From: Jimgerdemannia flammicorona
Lineage: Eukaryota; Mucoromycota; Endogonomycetes; Endogonales; Endogonaceae
Direction of reading: 5' to 3'
Length of the DNA stretch: 20,872 bases
NCBI GenBank assembly: GCA_003990745.1
Contig: RBNI01001777.1
Location: forward strand, 1-20,872
Shown here: positions 9,900 through 18,818 of the stretch, in pieces
Layout of the letters: each line of letters begins with the position of its first letter
How positions within the stretch are numbered: position 1 is the first letter of the stretch
Made by a program: the position numbers and the translations under genes
Notes under the pieces: generated by a model
Database searches by the model: none
Told to the model about the DNA's origin: nothing
The model's input: the letters and a program-made list of their open reading frames with translations, nothing else

Positions 9900-11040
9900 T
9901 CAGCTCAAAAGTATTTTGCTAACTGGGATTCATAGATGACAGATTGGTAGATTTGGCAGTAGATTTTGTACTAGCAGAACTGGTATTACTGGTGGTGAAA
10001 CTAGTAGCTTATACAAAAAATAGATTACTGCTTTCATTAGTTTCAGTGGTATTTGTATTTCCACACTTCTCTTGATAGTTCTTTCTACTATTTCCACATT
10101 ATCAATGCTGGCTTTTTCTAAGCTTATTTTCACTACTCTCCTTGTCATTTTCCAAACTATAGCAATAGTGTTTCCCATGTCTATACTTACTATAGTATTC
10201 ACAGTAATTATCATACTTAGTTGATTGACTGGACTAATTATCACATTGTTGAGTTTGGATTTAGATTCATCTCCTTTGACCTTATTTCTCATACTTCTCT
10301 TGTTTAGCACTGCATCTGCAGGACCTATAGAAAGTATTTACATCATCATCAGCACCATTTCCTTGATATATTTCTCCATTCATGAGGCTTGTTATCATGT
10401 AGGTATAATCTGAGAGTCTTCAGCTCTCATGCATAGCTGTCACTATGATATTATATGTATCTGGAAGTCCTCTTGTAAGTTCTATAACCTTGTCTTCATT
10501 CTTAATACAATCTGCAGATGCACTAAGAGAATTCACTTAATTCACCAGATCATTAACATGACTGATATATTTATAGATACTCTTCTTAGGCTTTATTTAA
10601 AGATTGAATAACTGAGATTTCAGGTGGAATTAATTTGATATAGATGCTTATACATGATGATTGCATAGGGCTTCTCATACCTTATGAGCCATTATAGTAT
10701 ACAATTTGAGAATTCAATAATGTGAATGTAATCTTGCATAATGCTGAGCAATTGTTTGCAGCATTGTAATCTTGAATTAGTACTTATGGCTTCATATACT
10801 CTACTAAGCTGCATTTGTCAAGAAGATTTATTATATAAAATATCCAAATAACATAGTCTCTCCTGTCAAAGATTGGGATGGACCTTTTGACTATATTTAT
10901 ACTAATAACTGAGACTGTGTTTCTCATACCTATTGAGGTAGTTACACCTATGGTTAGCAGAATGATTGTGATTGGTATATCTATTTCCATACTCACATTG
11001 CTAGGCTGATCATCAGAAATTTCTAGTATAGTGTGTTTTA
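9900..11040 (-). pseudogene. Copia-type gag remnant with degenerate CCHC knuckle
   Basis: On the minus strand, gag pieces appear in order. IPIFDRRDYVIWIFYIINLL lies in the open frame between about 10784 and 11010 and corresponds to the N-terminal FxGxNYxxW segment of Copia gag. A central helical piece containing ADCIKNEDKVIELTRGLPDTY (10440-10530) matches the LLxxLPxxY region. A zinc knuckle, YCEYYSKYRHGKHYC, lies near 10160-10204, where the second Cys is Tyr. That change fits TGT to TAT. The N-terminus lies only about 50-80 bases from the start of the PARP-finger gene on the other strand. No 5' LTR is present, so the element is truncated at that junction. Confidence 0.7.
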
Positions 11041-11085
11041 AAGAGGTGTATTTATTTGGCATACTCCTCTCCCCCAGCACAAACT

Positions 11086-11943
11086 ATAACATATGAGATC
11101 GAGTACACTAAGAGTACACATGCATCTTGCAAAGGCCCCAAGAACAGATGCGGCAAGGACTATAAAATCAAGAAAAGTGAACTCTGCCTGGGTACTAAAG
11201 TTAAGTTGAACAGTTTCATGAGGGTAAGCTGGAGGCATTGGCAATGTACCACAAGGAAGGTGCTGGAGAACCTGATCAATGAGGCCAGGTCAGCAGATCA
11301 AATTCCTGGATTCAATGATCTCTATGACAAGGACCAAGAGTGTATAAAGAAGGCATTTGAGGAGGGAAATATATCTGAGAAGGAAGGAGGGAAGAACAAC
11401 GATGATGATGACAATAAATCTGACAAGAAGAAGAAACCTGCCATCAAGAAATCCAAGGCCATGGTCATGGAGAGCAAGAAAGTCGGATGGCCCAAGAAGC
11501 AAAAGGCAGAGGAGGAAAAGACCAAGGGTGAGGGTGATGCCAATGAGGTAGGTCCGAAGACATCCAATGAGGACCCAGCTGAGGAGAAGCCCAAGAAAGA
11601 GGTTAAGAAATGAAAGGCACCATTAGAGGTGAAGGATGACATGGGCCCAACGAAATGTAGAAGGAAGAAAAAGGAGACAGTAGCCAAAGCTGAAGGAAGT
11701 GAGGTGATAGAAGAGAGAGAGGAAAAGGAGAAGACAGAAGTTCCTGCGAAGAAGGGGAGGCCACCTGGTAAGAAGGCTACTGAGAAGGCCACTAAGAAGA
11801 CTGCTGAGAAGGCAGTGAAGCCAGCGAGTAAGAGACGTGGTGAGAGGAAGAAAAAAGTCACCAAGGAAGTTGAGAAGGATGAAATAGAGGCTGAGAAGGT
11901 CGAGAAAGACAAGGAGAACAAGCTCGATAGTGAAGAGGCCTAA
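11086..11943 (+). pseudogene. PARP-type zinc finger, AT-hook protein (likely disabled host gene)
   Basis: This is the only non-transposon gene. Residues 1 to about 60 form a fungal-style PARP zinc finger: TYEIEYTKSTHASCKGP at the N-terminus, Cys codons at 11128 and 11149 (CKGPKNRC), then HWQC (His 11236, Cys 11245) and VLENL. In PARP and DNA ligase III such fingers bind DNA nicks. The tail is very rich in Lys and Glu, with an AT-hook core GRPPGKK at 11755-11775 and a degenerate one (GWPKK, near 11485). A nuclear DNA-binding role is inferred. There is no ATG where the family starts; the expected position reads ATA (11086-11088). An in-frame TGA at 11611-11613 splits the frame, which then stays open to TAA 11941-11943. 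An upstream exon ending at the pyrimidine-rich CCCCCAG (11071-11077), or an intron over the TGA, is possible. Confidence 0.65.
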
Positions 11944-11997
11944 TGAGAATGTTGCTGCTTAGGATGGCTAGTGAAGCGAGGTTGATAAATAGATGTA

Positions 11998-12002
11998 AAT
12001 AG
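11998..12002. repeat. Target-site duplication, left copy
   Basis: AATAG here is repeated at 20674-20678 just outside the far LTR. Because the LTRs end in TGACA, the unambiguous duplication is ATAG (11999-12002 and 20675-20678), with the leading A shared with the LTR end. It marks insertion of the whole element about 60 bases past the stop codon of the PARP-finger gene. Confidence 0.7.
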
Positions 12003-12243
12003 TGTAACAGTGACCCCAGAATGATAACATCAGCACAGGAGACAGCCTTTCCTTGCAAGCCACCAGATTAGAGCACAAGAAGATCATATGGCATATGAGA
12101 TGAGCAATGATGACCAACTGTGAGTCATTGTGACCACAGTATAAGCATCCTGAAGAATATAAAGAAGGATCAAGGAACCACAGTAGTAGCAACCAATAAG
12201 AACCTCCAATCCCAAAATAGCTCAAAGACTTACCACAAACAAA

Positions 12244-13068
12244 ATGCCTGCTGCCTGCCAAACCTCAAGGTTAAGGAACCACTAAGGTATCTCAGTTGAG
12301 GAAAGAATGTTCCAAGACATCAGAAGAGCTATGGGGACCTGCTCAAGAAGGACTCCTAGTGTCAACCTGGGTACTGCAGATCTCTATCACTTTATCCTCT
12401 ACTGCCGTAAAATGGAAACAAGGATCACCATTGCCACTGAATGCCTCCAAATATAGCAGGAGTATAAAATAGGAAACCTCCTCTACTGGGAGTTCCCACA
12501 GGCCACCACTCAAGAGGTACAAGATGCCACTTCCATGGATATATATGAAACAAGGACAGCTAAGAAGATCCATCAGATCTTCAGGTATGTACCATGGTCA
12601 ATCTCTAACTTGGAGTATGTTAGAGTCTCAGATTTCAGAGACCTGTCATCCTGCTATATCAATGCATTAGAAGCCAGGGTGGCCACAGAAGCTCAGTCCA
12701 CTATCACCCTCAATAGTGATGAAGTAGAAGACTTCTGGCACCCCATTCTTCAGGACAACCCAGACCAATTCCTGTAAGGATTGATCTCAGTATTCCAAGG
12801 CCCAAGCATCTGGGTTAGATCTTCCCAAGACCCCACATTTGTCCCCTATTTTGTAGAAGAGAACCTCATAGACTGGAGAGCTCCAGATCTTGTTCCCAAT
12901 TTCTCTGCTGAATGTGATAACATCATTAGAGATAATGTCATCCCTTGTGACATCAACATACATGAAGCATGCAAACTGTATAATAACAAATTCACAGATC
13001 TCATCTCCTTTAGTAATGATGATGATGATGATGATGAAGCCCCCATGATCCTGAACTTTCTGCTCTAA
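12244..13068 (+). pseudogene. LTR-borne (U3) ORF, 5' LTR copy, unknown function
   Basis: One reading frame of 275 codons runs from ATG 12244 to TAA 13066-13068. It is broken by three stops: TAA 12283, TAG 12454 and TAA 12775. At these sites the 3' LTR copy has CAA, TGG and CAA, so each stop fits a single RIP-type transition. The inferred protein has an N-terminal basic stretch (MFQDIRRA, SRRTPS), a central part including PWSISNLEYVRVSDFRDLSS and EAQSTITLNSDEVEDFW, a Trp-containing segment (PSIWVRSSQDPTFVPYFVEE, then IDWRAPDL) and an Asp run before the terminal EAPMILNFLL. No signal peptide, membrane segment or known domain is evident. It lies upstream of the LTR TATA, hence in U3. Confidence 0.75.
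13016..13036 (+). repeat. (GAT)n codon repeat inside LTR ORF
   Basis: A run of GAT codons encodes a short Asp stretch just before the conserved EAPMILNFLL end of the LTR ORF. The 3' LTR has a shorter run (near 20195-20210) and the solo LTR has an interrupted acidic version, as expected for slippage in an acidic linker. Confidence 0.75.
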
Positions 13069-13084
13069 GTTCCTTATTATACTA

Positions 13085-13215
13085 GATAATGCCAGCACTG
13101 GTATTCTCATGTAACACTGGATAATACCAGCACTGGTATTCTGAGGTGATACAAATTTATTCCAGCACTAGTATTTTGATATGACACTAAATAATACCAG
13201 CATTCTGAACCTGTA
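13085..13215 (+). repeat. 35-bp tandem repeats in U3 (4 units)
   Basis: The word CCAG(C)A, with its surrounding dataatnccagcactggtatt-like context, recurs at 13092, 13127, 13162 and 13197, an exact 35-base period. The 3' LTR has only three units (20266, 20301, 20336). The solo LTR has a diverged version with mostly 35-base spacing (TCTGG words at 4551 and 4586). Lying between the ORF and the TATA box, these resemble U3 enhancer repeats, but an enhancer role is inference. Confidence 0.8.
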
Positions 13216-13307
13216 CAACCATCAGTGCTGACTCTGGAACTTAGTGGATTTAGTTATTGGAATTTATATTTAGCTTTATATCTTAGCAATCATTGAATTA
13301 TATTTTG

Positions 13308-13340
13308 TATAAATACTCCTCTTATTTTCTCTGAAATAAA
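13308..13340 (+). promoter_or_regulatory. LTR promoter TATA word and polyadenylation signal
   Basis: TATAAATA (13308-13315) is followed by AATAAA (13335-13340). The pair is conserved in position in the 3' LTR (20447-20454 and 20474-20479), and the solo LTR has a version with TGTAAATA and AATAAA (about 4761-4795). Close spacing of TATA and AATAAA is common in LTRs with a short R region. It places everything upstream, including the LTR ORF, in U3. Confidence 0.6.
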
Positions 13341-13549
13341 GTCAGTCTTCTCAGTGCAATACACACACTTCCTTGCAAGCAATCTAAGAGATAACAAGAC
13401 AGTTAAAGATAAGAAGTTTGAGGACTATAAGACCTTGGAAAGGCACTCCAATAAGAACTTGCTTATAACAAACTTGAGTTAGTCTAAGAGATACATCTTG
13501 AAGAGAATCTGGCATATTTGAAGGACTCAGCGACCACTATGTGACAACT

Positions 13550-13563
13550 TGGTACTCATTGGC
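13550..13563 (+). other. Candidate primer-binding site
   Basis: TGGTACTCATTGGC starts three bases after the 5' LTR end. A TGG start fits pairing with a tRNA 3' CCA end. I cannot name the tRNA from sequence alone. Confidence 0.4.
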
Positions 13564-13666
13564 TGGTGATTCAAGATGAATCCCTCACTTTCAAACTGAA
13601 AAATGAACAACCCCCACAACAACTACCCTGACTACAAGAGTCACCCCTGCAAGAATTCAAGACAAG

Positions 13667-14539
13667 ATGGAAATGCATCCCCCCACATTCTATGGATATA
13701 CTACTGAAGAGTCAATCCTGACCTTCATTGAAGACTTTGAACAATTCGCCACTATATGAGCCCTTGGTGTAGATGCTCAATTGGCTCTTCTACTAGTCAG
13801 CCTCAGAGGACCTGCCAGAGACAAGTTCAATGTAGCCACCATTGCTGATACTGATACAGCCAAACTTGCCAACATGAAGGCCTTCCTCAGAACAACATAT
13901 TATACCAAAGAGATCAAGCAAGCTCTTAAGGATCAACTCAATACTATCTGCCAGGGACTTAGTGAAGATCCCAACTCATTCTATACCCAAATCTGCCACC
14001 AGATTGTCTTGATTGGCTATGATGACTGCCTCATGGAACAAATAGTGGATTCAATCTTTCTCAAAGGAGTTTACCCTGAAATTGCCCTAGCAATCCAGTC
14101 TATCCCAGCTGCACTGACTCTTGATCAGAAAGTGGTCTTTGCACAGAGATATTGGACTGCCAGACACTCTGTTGAACACTCAATGGAGAAAATAACTGGC
14201 ATCAAGATGGAGCCATCAAAGCCAACCAGTATCATATCTGCCACAGTTGTAAACAGACAAACAACCTCACCTATCCCTAAGACAACCAAAGCTGATCCAG
14301 TGGAAGAACTTGCCAAGTAGTTTGCTGAGATGACTGCATACCTTGGTGATGTTGTTAGAGAAGTCCAAAGCACCAACAGGAGACCAGTGCAGAGATTTGC
14401 AGCTGCTACAGAAGAATGCAATATCACATGCTTCAGATGTTGAGAAGAAGGCCACTATGCAAAGAGTTGTATGACTGAAACAAGATGCAAAGCCCAACTA
14501 AGCAATGCTAGCAGAACTAGAGACAAACCAATACAGTAG
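13667..14539 (+). pseudogene. Gypsy gag polyprotein
   Basis: The frame begins near ATG 13667 (MEMHPPTFYGYT) or somewhat upstream, where the same frame reads TTRVTPARIQD without a start. It is interrupted by TGA 13757, TAG 14318 and TGA 14441 and ends at TAG 14537-14539. The 13781-14317 part contains the gag capsid-like region (LLLVSLRGPARDKFN, then QALKDQLNTICQG and DPNSFYTQICHQIV). A CCHC zinc knuckle follows: Cys 14429, Cys 14438, His 14453 and Cys 14468 with C-x2-C-x4-H-x4-C spacing. The TGA falls directly after the second Cys, a place that fits a former CGA. The protein would package the element RNA. Pol follows in the -1 frame with a 19-base overlap (14521-14539). Confidence 0.8.
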
Positions 14540-15087
14540 TTATCAAGGAGATTGGTGACACTGATAATGAAGAATACTATGAGGAGCTTGAATTCTACCC
14601 TGCTACTGAAGGTACTAGAACCCAGTCTAAGCCCTATGACAAGAAGAGCAACAGCAAGCCAGTTGGAAGACCAAAGAAGACTCCAGCTATCACTATTCAA
14701 AGTAAGACCCAACCTGAGGAGATTGATCAAGACATGGAGTTAGATAAAGCTGCCCACCAAATCATTGAAGGCACTACTCCAGTCTCAGGAGAAAGCAAAA
14801 GCAAGAAGGAACAGAAGCTGTGCAAGACCAAGATCTATCAGTATGATATTTACAAGGATCTCAAGGAGCAGAAGGTCAATGCCACTTTTGGATAGCTAGC
14901 TGAAGTCTCTGCCTTCAGACAGCAGTTGAGAGTAGGACTTGCAACCACTGCCAAGAATCAAGAATACAAGATTGTAGAAGCTCACAATACACAGGAAGAA
15001 TCCGAGAACTCAGGTGAAGAATCTAAGGACTAGCGCAAGACATCAGCCTATACCCCCTGCCAGATCGAAGACTGTATCTTTGATGCC
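14521..15087 (+). pseudogene. Gypsy pol N-terminal linker upstream of protease
   Basis: Open frame 1 begins after a stop at 14518-14520 and reads an acidic then Lys-rich linker (KEIGDTDNEEYYEELEFYP, then KPVGRPKKTPAITI, an AT-hook-like GRPKK, and IYQYDIYKDLKEQK). TAG 14893 and TAG 15031 interrupt it. No enzyme domain is seen before the protease. It joins gag to pol, and its relation to gag (frameshift or mutation) cannot be settled from one copy. Confidence 0.55.
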
Positions 15088-15645
15088 ATCATTGATACTG
15101 GTGCTGGAGGATGCCTCATGAGCAAGAAGGCAATTGACCACCTAGGTTGGGACATTGAAGAGTCCACCAAGATGGTCTATGTTACAGCAGATGATACACA
15201 AGCTACCCCTCTTGGCAAAATCCAAGAAGTCCCCATCAAGATAGGAGGAGCTACCATCCCAGTAGATGTGATCATTATAAGCACCACCAACTATGCCATC
15301 CTCATTGGCAACCAATGGCTTCACAAGGCCAAGGCCATCATTGGCCTCAATACTCAGAAGATGCAGATCAACTACAGAGGGAGAAAGGTACAAGTCTCTA
15401 TCAATGTCCATAAAGGAGTCCTACCAGACATGAAGGAAGGAGATGAAGAGGACACAGAGGTCTTCATACACTTGGTGAACAAGAACAAGAGCAAGACACC
15501 CAAGCTCACAGATGAGCAGTGGTATAACAAGATCATTGATGGCTATGTCCCTCAAGGAAGATACCCCCATGGTACTAGGATGTACTGCTCCGAACACCTG
15601 AATGACTACTGGTCCTGTATCAGTGAATTCAGGAAAATCTGCTAA
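15088..15645 (+). pseudogene. Gypsy aspartic protease domain
   Basis: FDAIIDTGAGGCLMSKKA carries the retropepsin active site (Asp codon 15094, DTGA). About 65 residues later, YAILIGNQWLHKAKAIIGL matches the hydrophobic ILGxxWL segment that ends Gypsy proteases. The domain is intact from 15088 to about 15410. The same frame continues through an acidic Lys-rich region (MKEGDEEDTEV, then TDEQWYNKIIDGYVPQG) to TAA 15643-15645, where TAA fits a former CAA. The enzyme would cut the Gag-Pol polyprotein in the particle. Confidence 0.85.
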
Positions 15646-15825
15646 CAGAAACATGAGCAAGAAGCTGCCAAAGCAAAAAAGAAAGCTGAAGAAGATGACC
15701 AGCCCCCAGAGCTTCAGGCTGACAGTGACGATGAGGAGAAATAAGAATCAGACATCACCCTCAAGGTCAAGAAGTTTCACCTTGAAGCCAGGATCCCAGA
15801 ATACAAGACTAAAGGAGCCATAGAA

Positions 15826-16200
15826 ATGGACCTTACTAGCATTCAAGATTCTACCCTCGAACCACAGACCACCACTCTACTTGGTACTGGAATTGGAGTC
15901 AAGCTACTGGAGAACCATGCCAGAATTATCAAGACCAGAAGCAGTTTGGCCAAAAGTGAAATCTCAGTTGAAGGAGGAGTAATTGATCCTGATTACACTG
16001 GTAAGATCTTCCTCATAGTTGGAAATCACAACCACACCACTCCCTTCAAAGTCAAGAAGCATGACAGGATTGGCCAGATGCTGATCCATGAAATCAAGAA
16101 GCCCAAGATCATAGAAGCCATCGAACTCACCAAGACTAAGAGAGGAGAACAAGGCTTTGGATCTACTGGAAGAGGAGTCTATACCACCACCAAGATTACC
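15826..16200 (+). pseudogene. dUTPase domain embedded in Gypsy pol
   Basis: Trimeric dUTPase motifs occur in order. Motif 1 is ARIIKTRSSLA at 15919-15951 (family usually RSGLA; Gly to Ser fits GGT to AGT). Motif 3 is GGVIDPDYTGKI at about 15973-16008, with the catalytic Asp and substrate-stacking Tyr kept. Motif 4 is HDRIGQML at about 16060-16083. Motif 5 is RGEQGFGSTG at 16141-16170, the P-loop-like tail. The domain has about 100 residues, the right length, and is open throughout. The same frame comes from the protease, with stops at 15643 and 15742, and goes on into RT. The enzyme would hydrolyse dUTP to dUMP to limit uracil in cDNA. dUTPase-bearing Metaviridae are known from basidiomycete fungi. 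Confidence 0.9.
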
Positions 16201-17196
16201 AAACTTGAGCACAAGAAAGACAAGAACCAGAATAAGCACACATATACAATTGGAGAAAACTTTCCCCTGGAGGAACAACTTCTCAAGATCCTGCATCAGA
16301 ACAAAGGAGTACTTGCTACAGACTTCAGGGATATCTATAAACAAGAACCCAAGTACTATCATGAAGTTGACACTAGTGATACCAAGCCCATCTACCAGAA
16401 AGCCAGACCCTACAGAGAGTAGCTGCAAGCAGAACTCAAGAAAATAGAAGAAGCTGGAATCATCAAGCAAGCTATCAGCCCCTGGGCCTCACCCATTGTC
16501 CTTGCCCCAAAGAAAGGAAGCAACAAGTCTGGAGAGTTTGCACCAAGACTCTACATTGACTATAGGAAACTCAATGCCATCACCAAAAAGAATAGGCAGC
16601 CATTGCCAAATATTCAAGAAATCCTTACCACTCTTAGAAGCAAAGCCAAATACTTCACCACCTTGGATCTGTTCTCAGGCTTCCATCAGATTGGTCTCAC
16701 TCAAGATGCCAGTGAGAAATCAGCCTTCATCACACCTGACACCACCTATATCTATCTGTGAATGCCATTTGGAATATACAATGCCCCAGCAAGTTTCCAG
16801 CAAATGATGAACAGAGTCTTCAGCAATGAGATTGGAAAATGGCTCTTTATCTATGTTGATGATATGATCATCTTCAGCAATACAGCACAGGAACATATCA
16901 ATCACATACAGCTAGCCCTCAAGAAGCTCAAGGAGCATGGCCTCTACATCAAGCCCAAGAAATGCAAGTTTGCAACTCAAGAAATTGCCTATCTAGAACA
17001 CCTCATCAACCAGACCAGAATCTACACAGACTCTATGAAGATTGAGGCTGTTGCAGCCTACCCAAGACCCAGAACAACTACAGAAGTCCACGTCTTCCTT
17101 GGACTGGTCAGCTACTACAGAAGATTCATCAAAGGATACTCCAATATTACAGCACCTATCTACGAGCTACTGAAAAAGGAGACCAAATTCGAATAG
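16201..17196 (+). pseudogene. Gypsy reverse transcriptase
   Basis: In frame with the dUTPase, it opens with YYHEVDTSDTKPIYQKARPY and TAG 16420. It continues ELKKIEEAGIIKQAISPWAS, then LYIDYRKLNAITKKN, FTTLDLFSGFHQIGL and AFITPDTTYIYL. TGA 16759 follows (an Arg or similar is usual before MPFG), then MPFGIYNAPASFQQMMN. The polymerase active site is YVDD (16852-16863, within FIYVDDMIIFS). KPKKCKFA and FLGLVSYYRRFIKGYS close the palm and thumb. TAG 17194 (fits a former TGG) ends the open stretch. All core RT motifs are present, so only the stops disable it. Confidence 0.92.
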
Positions 17197-17673
17197 ACCA
17201 AGGAGCACCAAGAAACCTTCAATGAACTCAAGACCAGGTTGACTTAAGCACCTATCCTCAGAAGACCAGATTAGAACCTAGAATTCATTCTACAGATAGA
17301 TGCAAGTGCTATAGGACTTGGAGCAGTCCTAGCTCAGATAACAGATAGACATGAATATGTTATCTCCTATGCAAGCTGAGGTACCCGCAGAGCAGAACAG
17401 AACTACAAGTCGTACAAGCTCGAATGCTTAGCAGTAGTCTGGGCAGTAGACAAGTTTCACTACTACCTAGCTAGGAAATACTTCACCATTCAAACAGACC
17501 ATTCCACCCTTGCCTGGCTATTCCACACTCTGAACCCAAAAGGAATATATATCAGATAGATCTACAGGCTGCAAGAGTATGACTGTACTATCAAGCACCA
17601 CTCAGGAAAGATCAATACCAATGCCGATGCACTCTCAATGACACCCCAAAACACCCTCATCAAGACTATTTAA
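17197..17673 (+). pseudogene. Gypsy RNase H
   Basis: Frame 1 continues from RT. FILQIDASAIGLGAVLAQ holds the first catalytic Asp. YKLECLAVVWAVDKFHYYL holds the Glu. FTIQTDHSTLAWL holds the second Asp. KHHSGKINTNADALS closes the domain with its His and Asp. Stops occur at TAA 17245, TAG 17272, TGA 17377, TAG 17557 and TAA 17671. The domain degrades the RNA strand during cDNA synthesis. After about 17690 the coding frame shifts to the next one for the start of integrase. Confidence 0.88.
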
Positions 17674-17734
17674 TATGAATAAGGAGCTATACTATGGATT
17701 AATCATCTACCTTGGGCAGCAGAAGATGCCCAAC

Positions 17735-17995
17735 CACCTCGAACCCTGAACAATCACCATCATCAACCAGACTTGGAAACAGTTTGAACTAGACAACACT
17801 AAACTCAGAAAAGGTAGAAAGCTAGTAATATCTGAACATAAGAAGTATCAAGTAATGAAGGAAGTACACGAGCAAGGACACCTAGGAGGAATCAACATAT
17901 ATGACAAGGCAAGAAGAACCATATGGTGGCCCAAGATGGAAGAAGACCTGCACTAATTTGTCAAAGGGTGTGATAAGTACCAAAAACAGAAATAA
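17735..17995 (+). pseudogene. Gypsy integrase zinc-binding N-terminus
   Basis: Frame 2 reads LRKGRKLVISEHKKYQ, then VMKEVHEQGHLGGINIYDKA and TIWWPKMEEDLH, a TAA, and FVKGCDKYQKQK. This is the HHCC zinc domain of Gypsy integrase: His-x3-His in VHEQGH (first His codon 17867). The CxxC pair reads C-D-K-Y, so the last Cys is Tyr, which fits TGC to TAC. The frame changes again between about 17990 and 18040 into the catalytic core. Confidence 0.8.
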
Positions 17996-18011
17996 GATCA
18001 GCAAGACCAGG

Positions 18012-18818
18012 CACCCGGGTCATCAAGAATTGAGCCTATCCTATTTCACAACATTGCAATTAGATATCATTAGACCACTACTGGTAACATTATCAGGAAA
18101 CTGCTATATTATAGTTATTGTAGACCTCTTCACCAAATGGATAGAGACAGGAGCATTACAAGAAGCCAATGCTCTCTCTATAGCCGACTTCCTGTACCAA
18201 GAAATCATCTGCCACTACAAGACACCAAAACAAATTACAATAGACTGTAGAACAGAATTTATCAATAGATTCCATGAGATAATATATCAGAAATACAAGA
18301 TCCAGCATATCAAGACCACTATGTACCACCCTCAAGGAAATGGACAGACAGAGAGAACCAACAAGACCCTTAAGAACATCCTAGCGAAGATCTCAGAGAT
18401 ATATGAGAATTGGGATAACTATCTCCCAACTGCCCTCTCTGTCCTATAAGATATACAGTCACAGAGCACACACTTTACCCCAAGGGAGCTGCTCTTTGGA
18501 GAAGAAGATTCTGATGGAACCTTAGCTACAAATCTAGACCTAACTTGGAGATGGGTTGATGCAGAAATCCAGAGACTACACCAAATCAGAAAGAAGGCTG
18601 AAGATTACATCACCAAATTACAAGCGCAGACAAGGAAGAATGTATATTGAAATATGGTAGAAGTGTCATGGTCACGAAAACTGGAGCCCAAATGGGAAGG
18701 ACCCTTCTATGTGCAAGATATCAAAGAAACTACCTTCTGGCTTAGGAAAATCTCAGAGACTATACTGCCTACTACAGTACACAGAAACAGACTCAAGAAG
18801 TACCATGAACCTATATAA
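18012..18818 (+). pseudogene. Gypsy integrase catalytic core and C-terminus
   Basis: Frame 3 holds the rve core. The first Asp (codon 18063) is in LQLDIIRPL, the second (18243) in TIDCRTEF, and the Glu (18351) in NGQTERTNKTL. The last two are separated by exactly 35 residues, the D,D-35-E rule. IVIVDLFTKWIE and MYHPQGNGQTER are typical. After TAA 18447 the same frame continues with THFTPRELLFG, a coiled QIRKKAEDYITKLQAQ, TGA 18648 and the C-terminal KLEPKWEGPFYV (GPF module), ending HRNRLKKYHEPI and TAA 18816-18818. No chromodomain follows. The enzyme would insert the cDNA into the genome. Confidence 0.9.

Larger units (their letters stand above)
12003..13546 (+). repeat. 5' LTR
   Basis: Direct repeat of 19183-20674 with TGT...ACA ends. 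In order it holds about 240 bases of leader, an ORF (12244-13068), a 35-bp tandem array (about 13090-13215), a TATA-like word (13308-13315), AATAAA (13335-13340) and a U5-like tail with the block taagagataacaagacag. It is 52 bases longer than the 3' LTR. One extra 35-bp unit, a missing block in the 3' LTR (near 20551) and a 4-base deletion (near 19930) account for this. Confidence 0.9.

Noticed and set aside
9930..10310. Minus-strand open frame in the Copia gag region
   Set aside because: It is in a different frame from the recognisable zinc knuckle and gag motifs; its peptide has no gag features.
11322..11921. Long minus-strand open frame rich in Ser and Phe
   Set aside because: It is the antisense shadow of the Lys/Glu-rich PARP-finger gene; AAG/GAG codons give open CTT/CTC codons in reverse.
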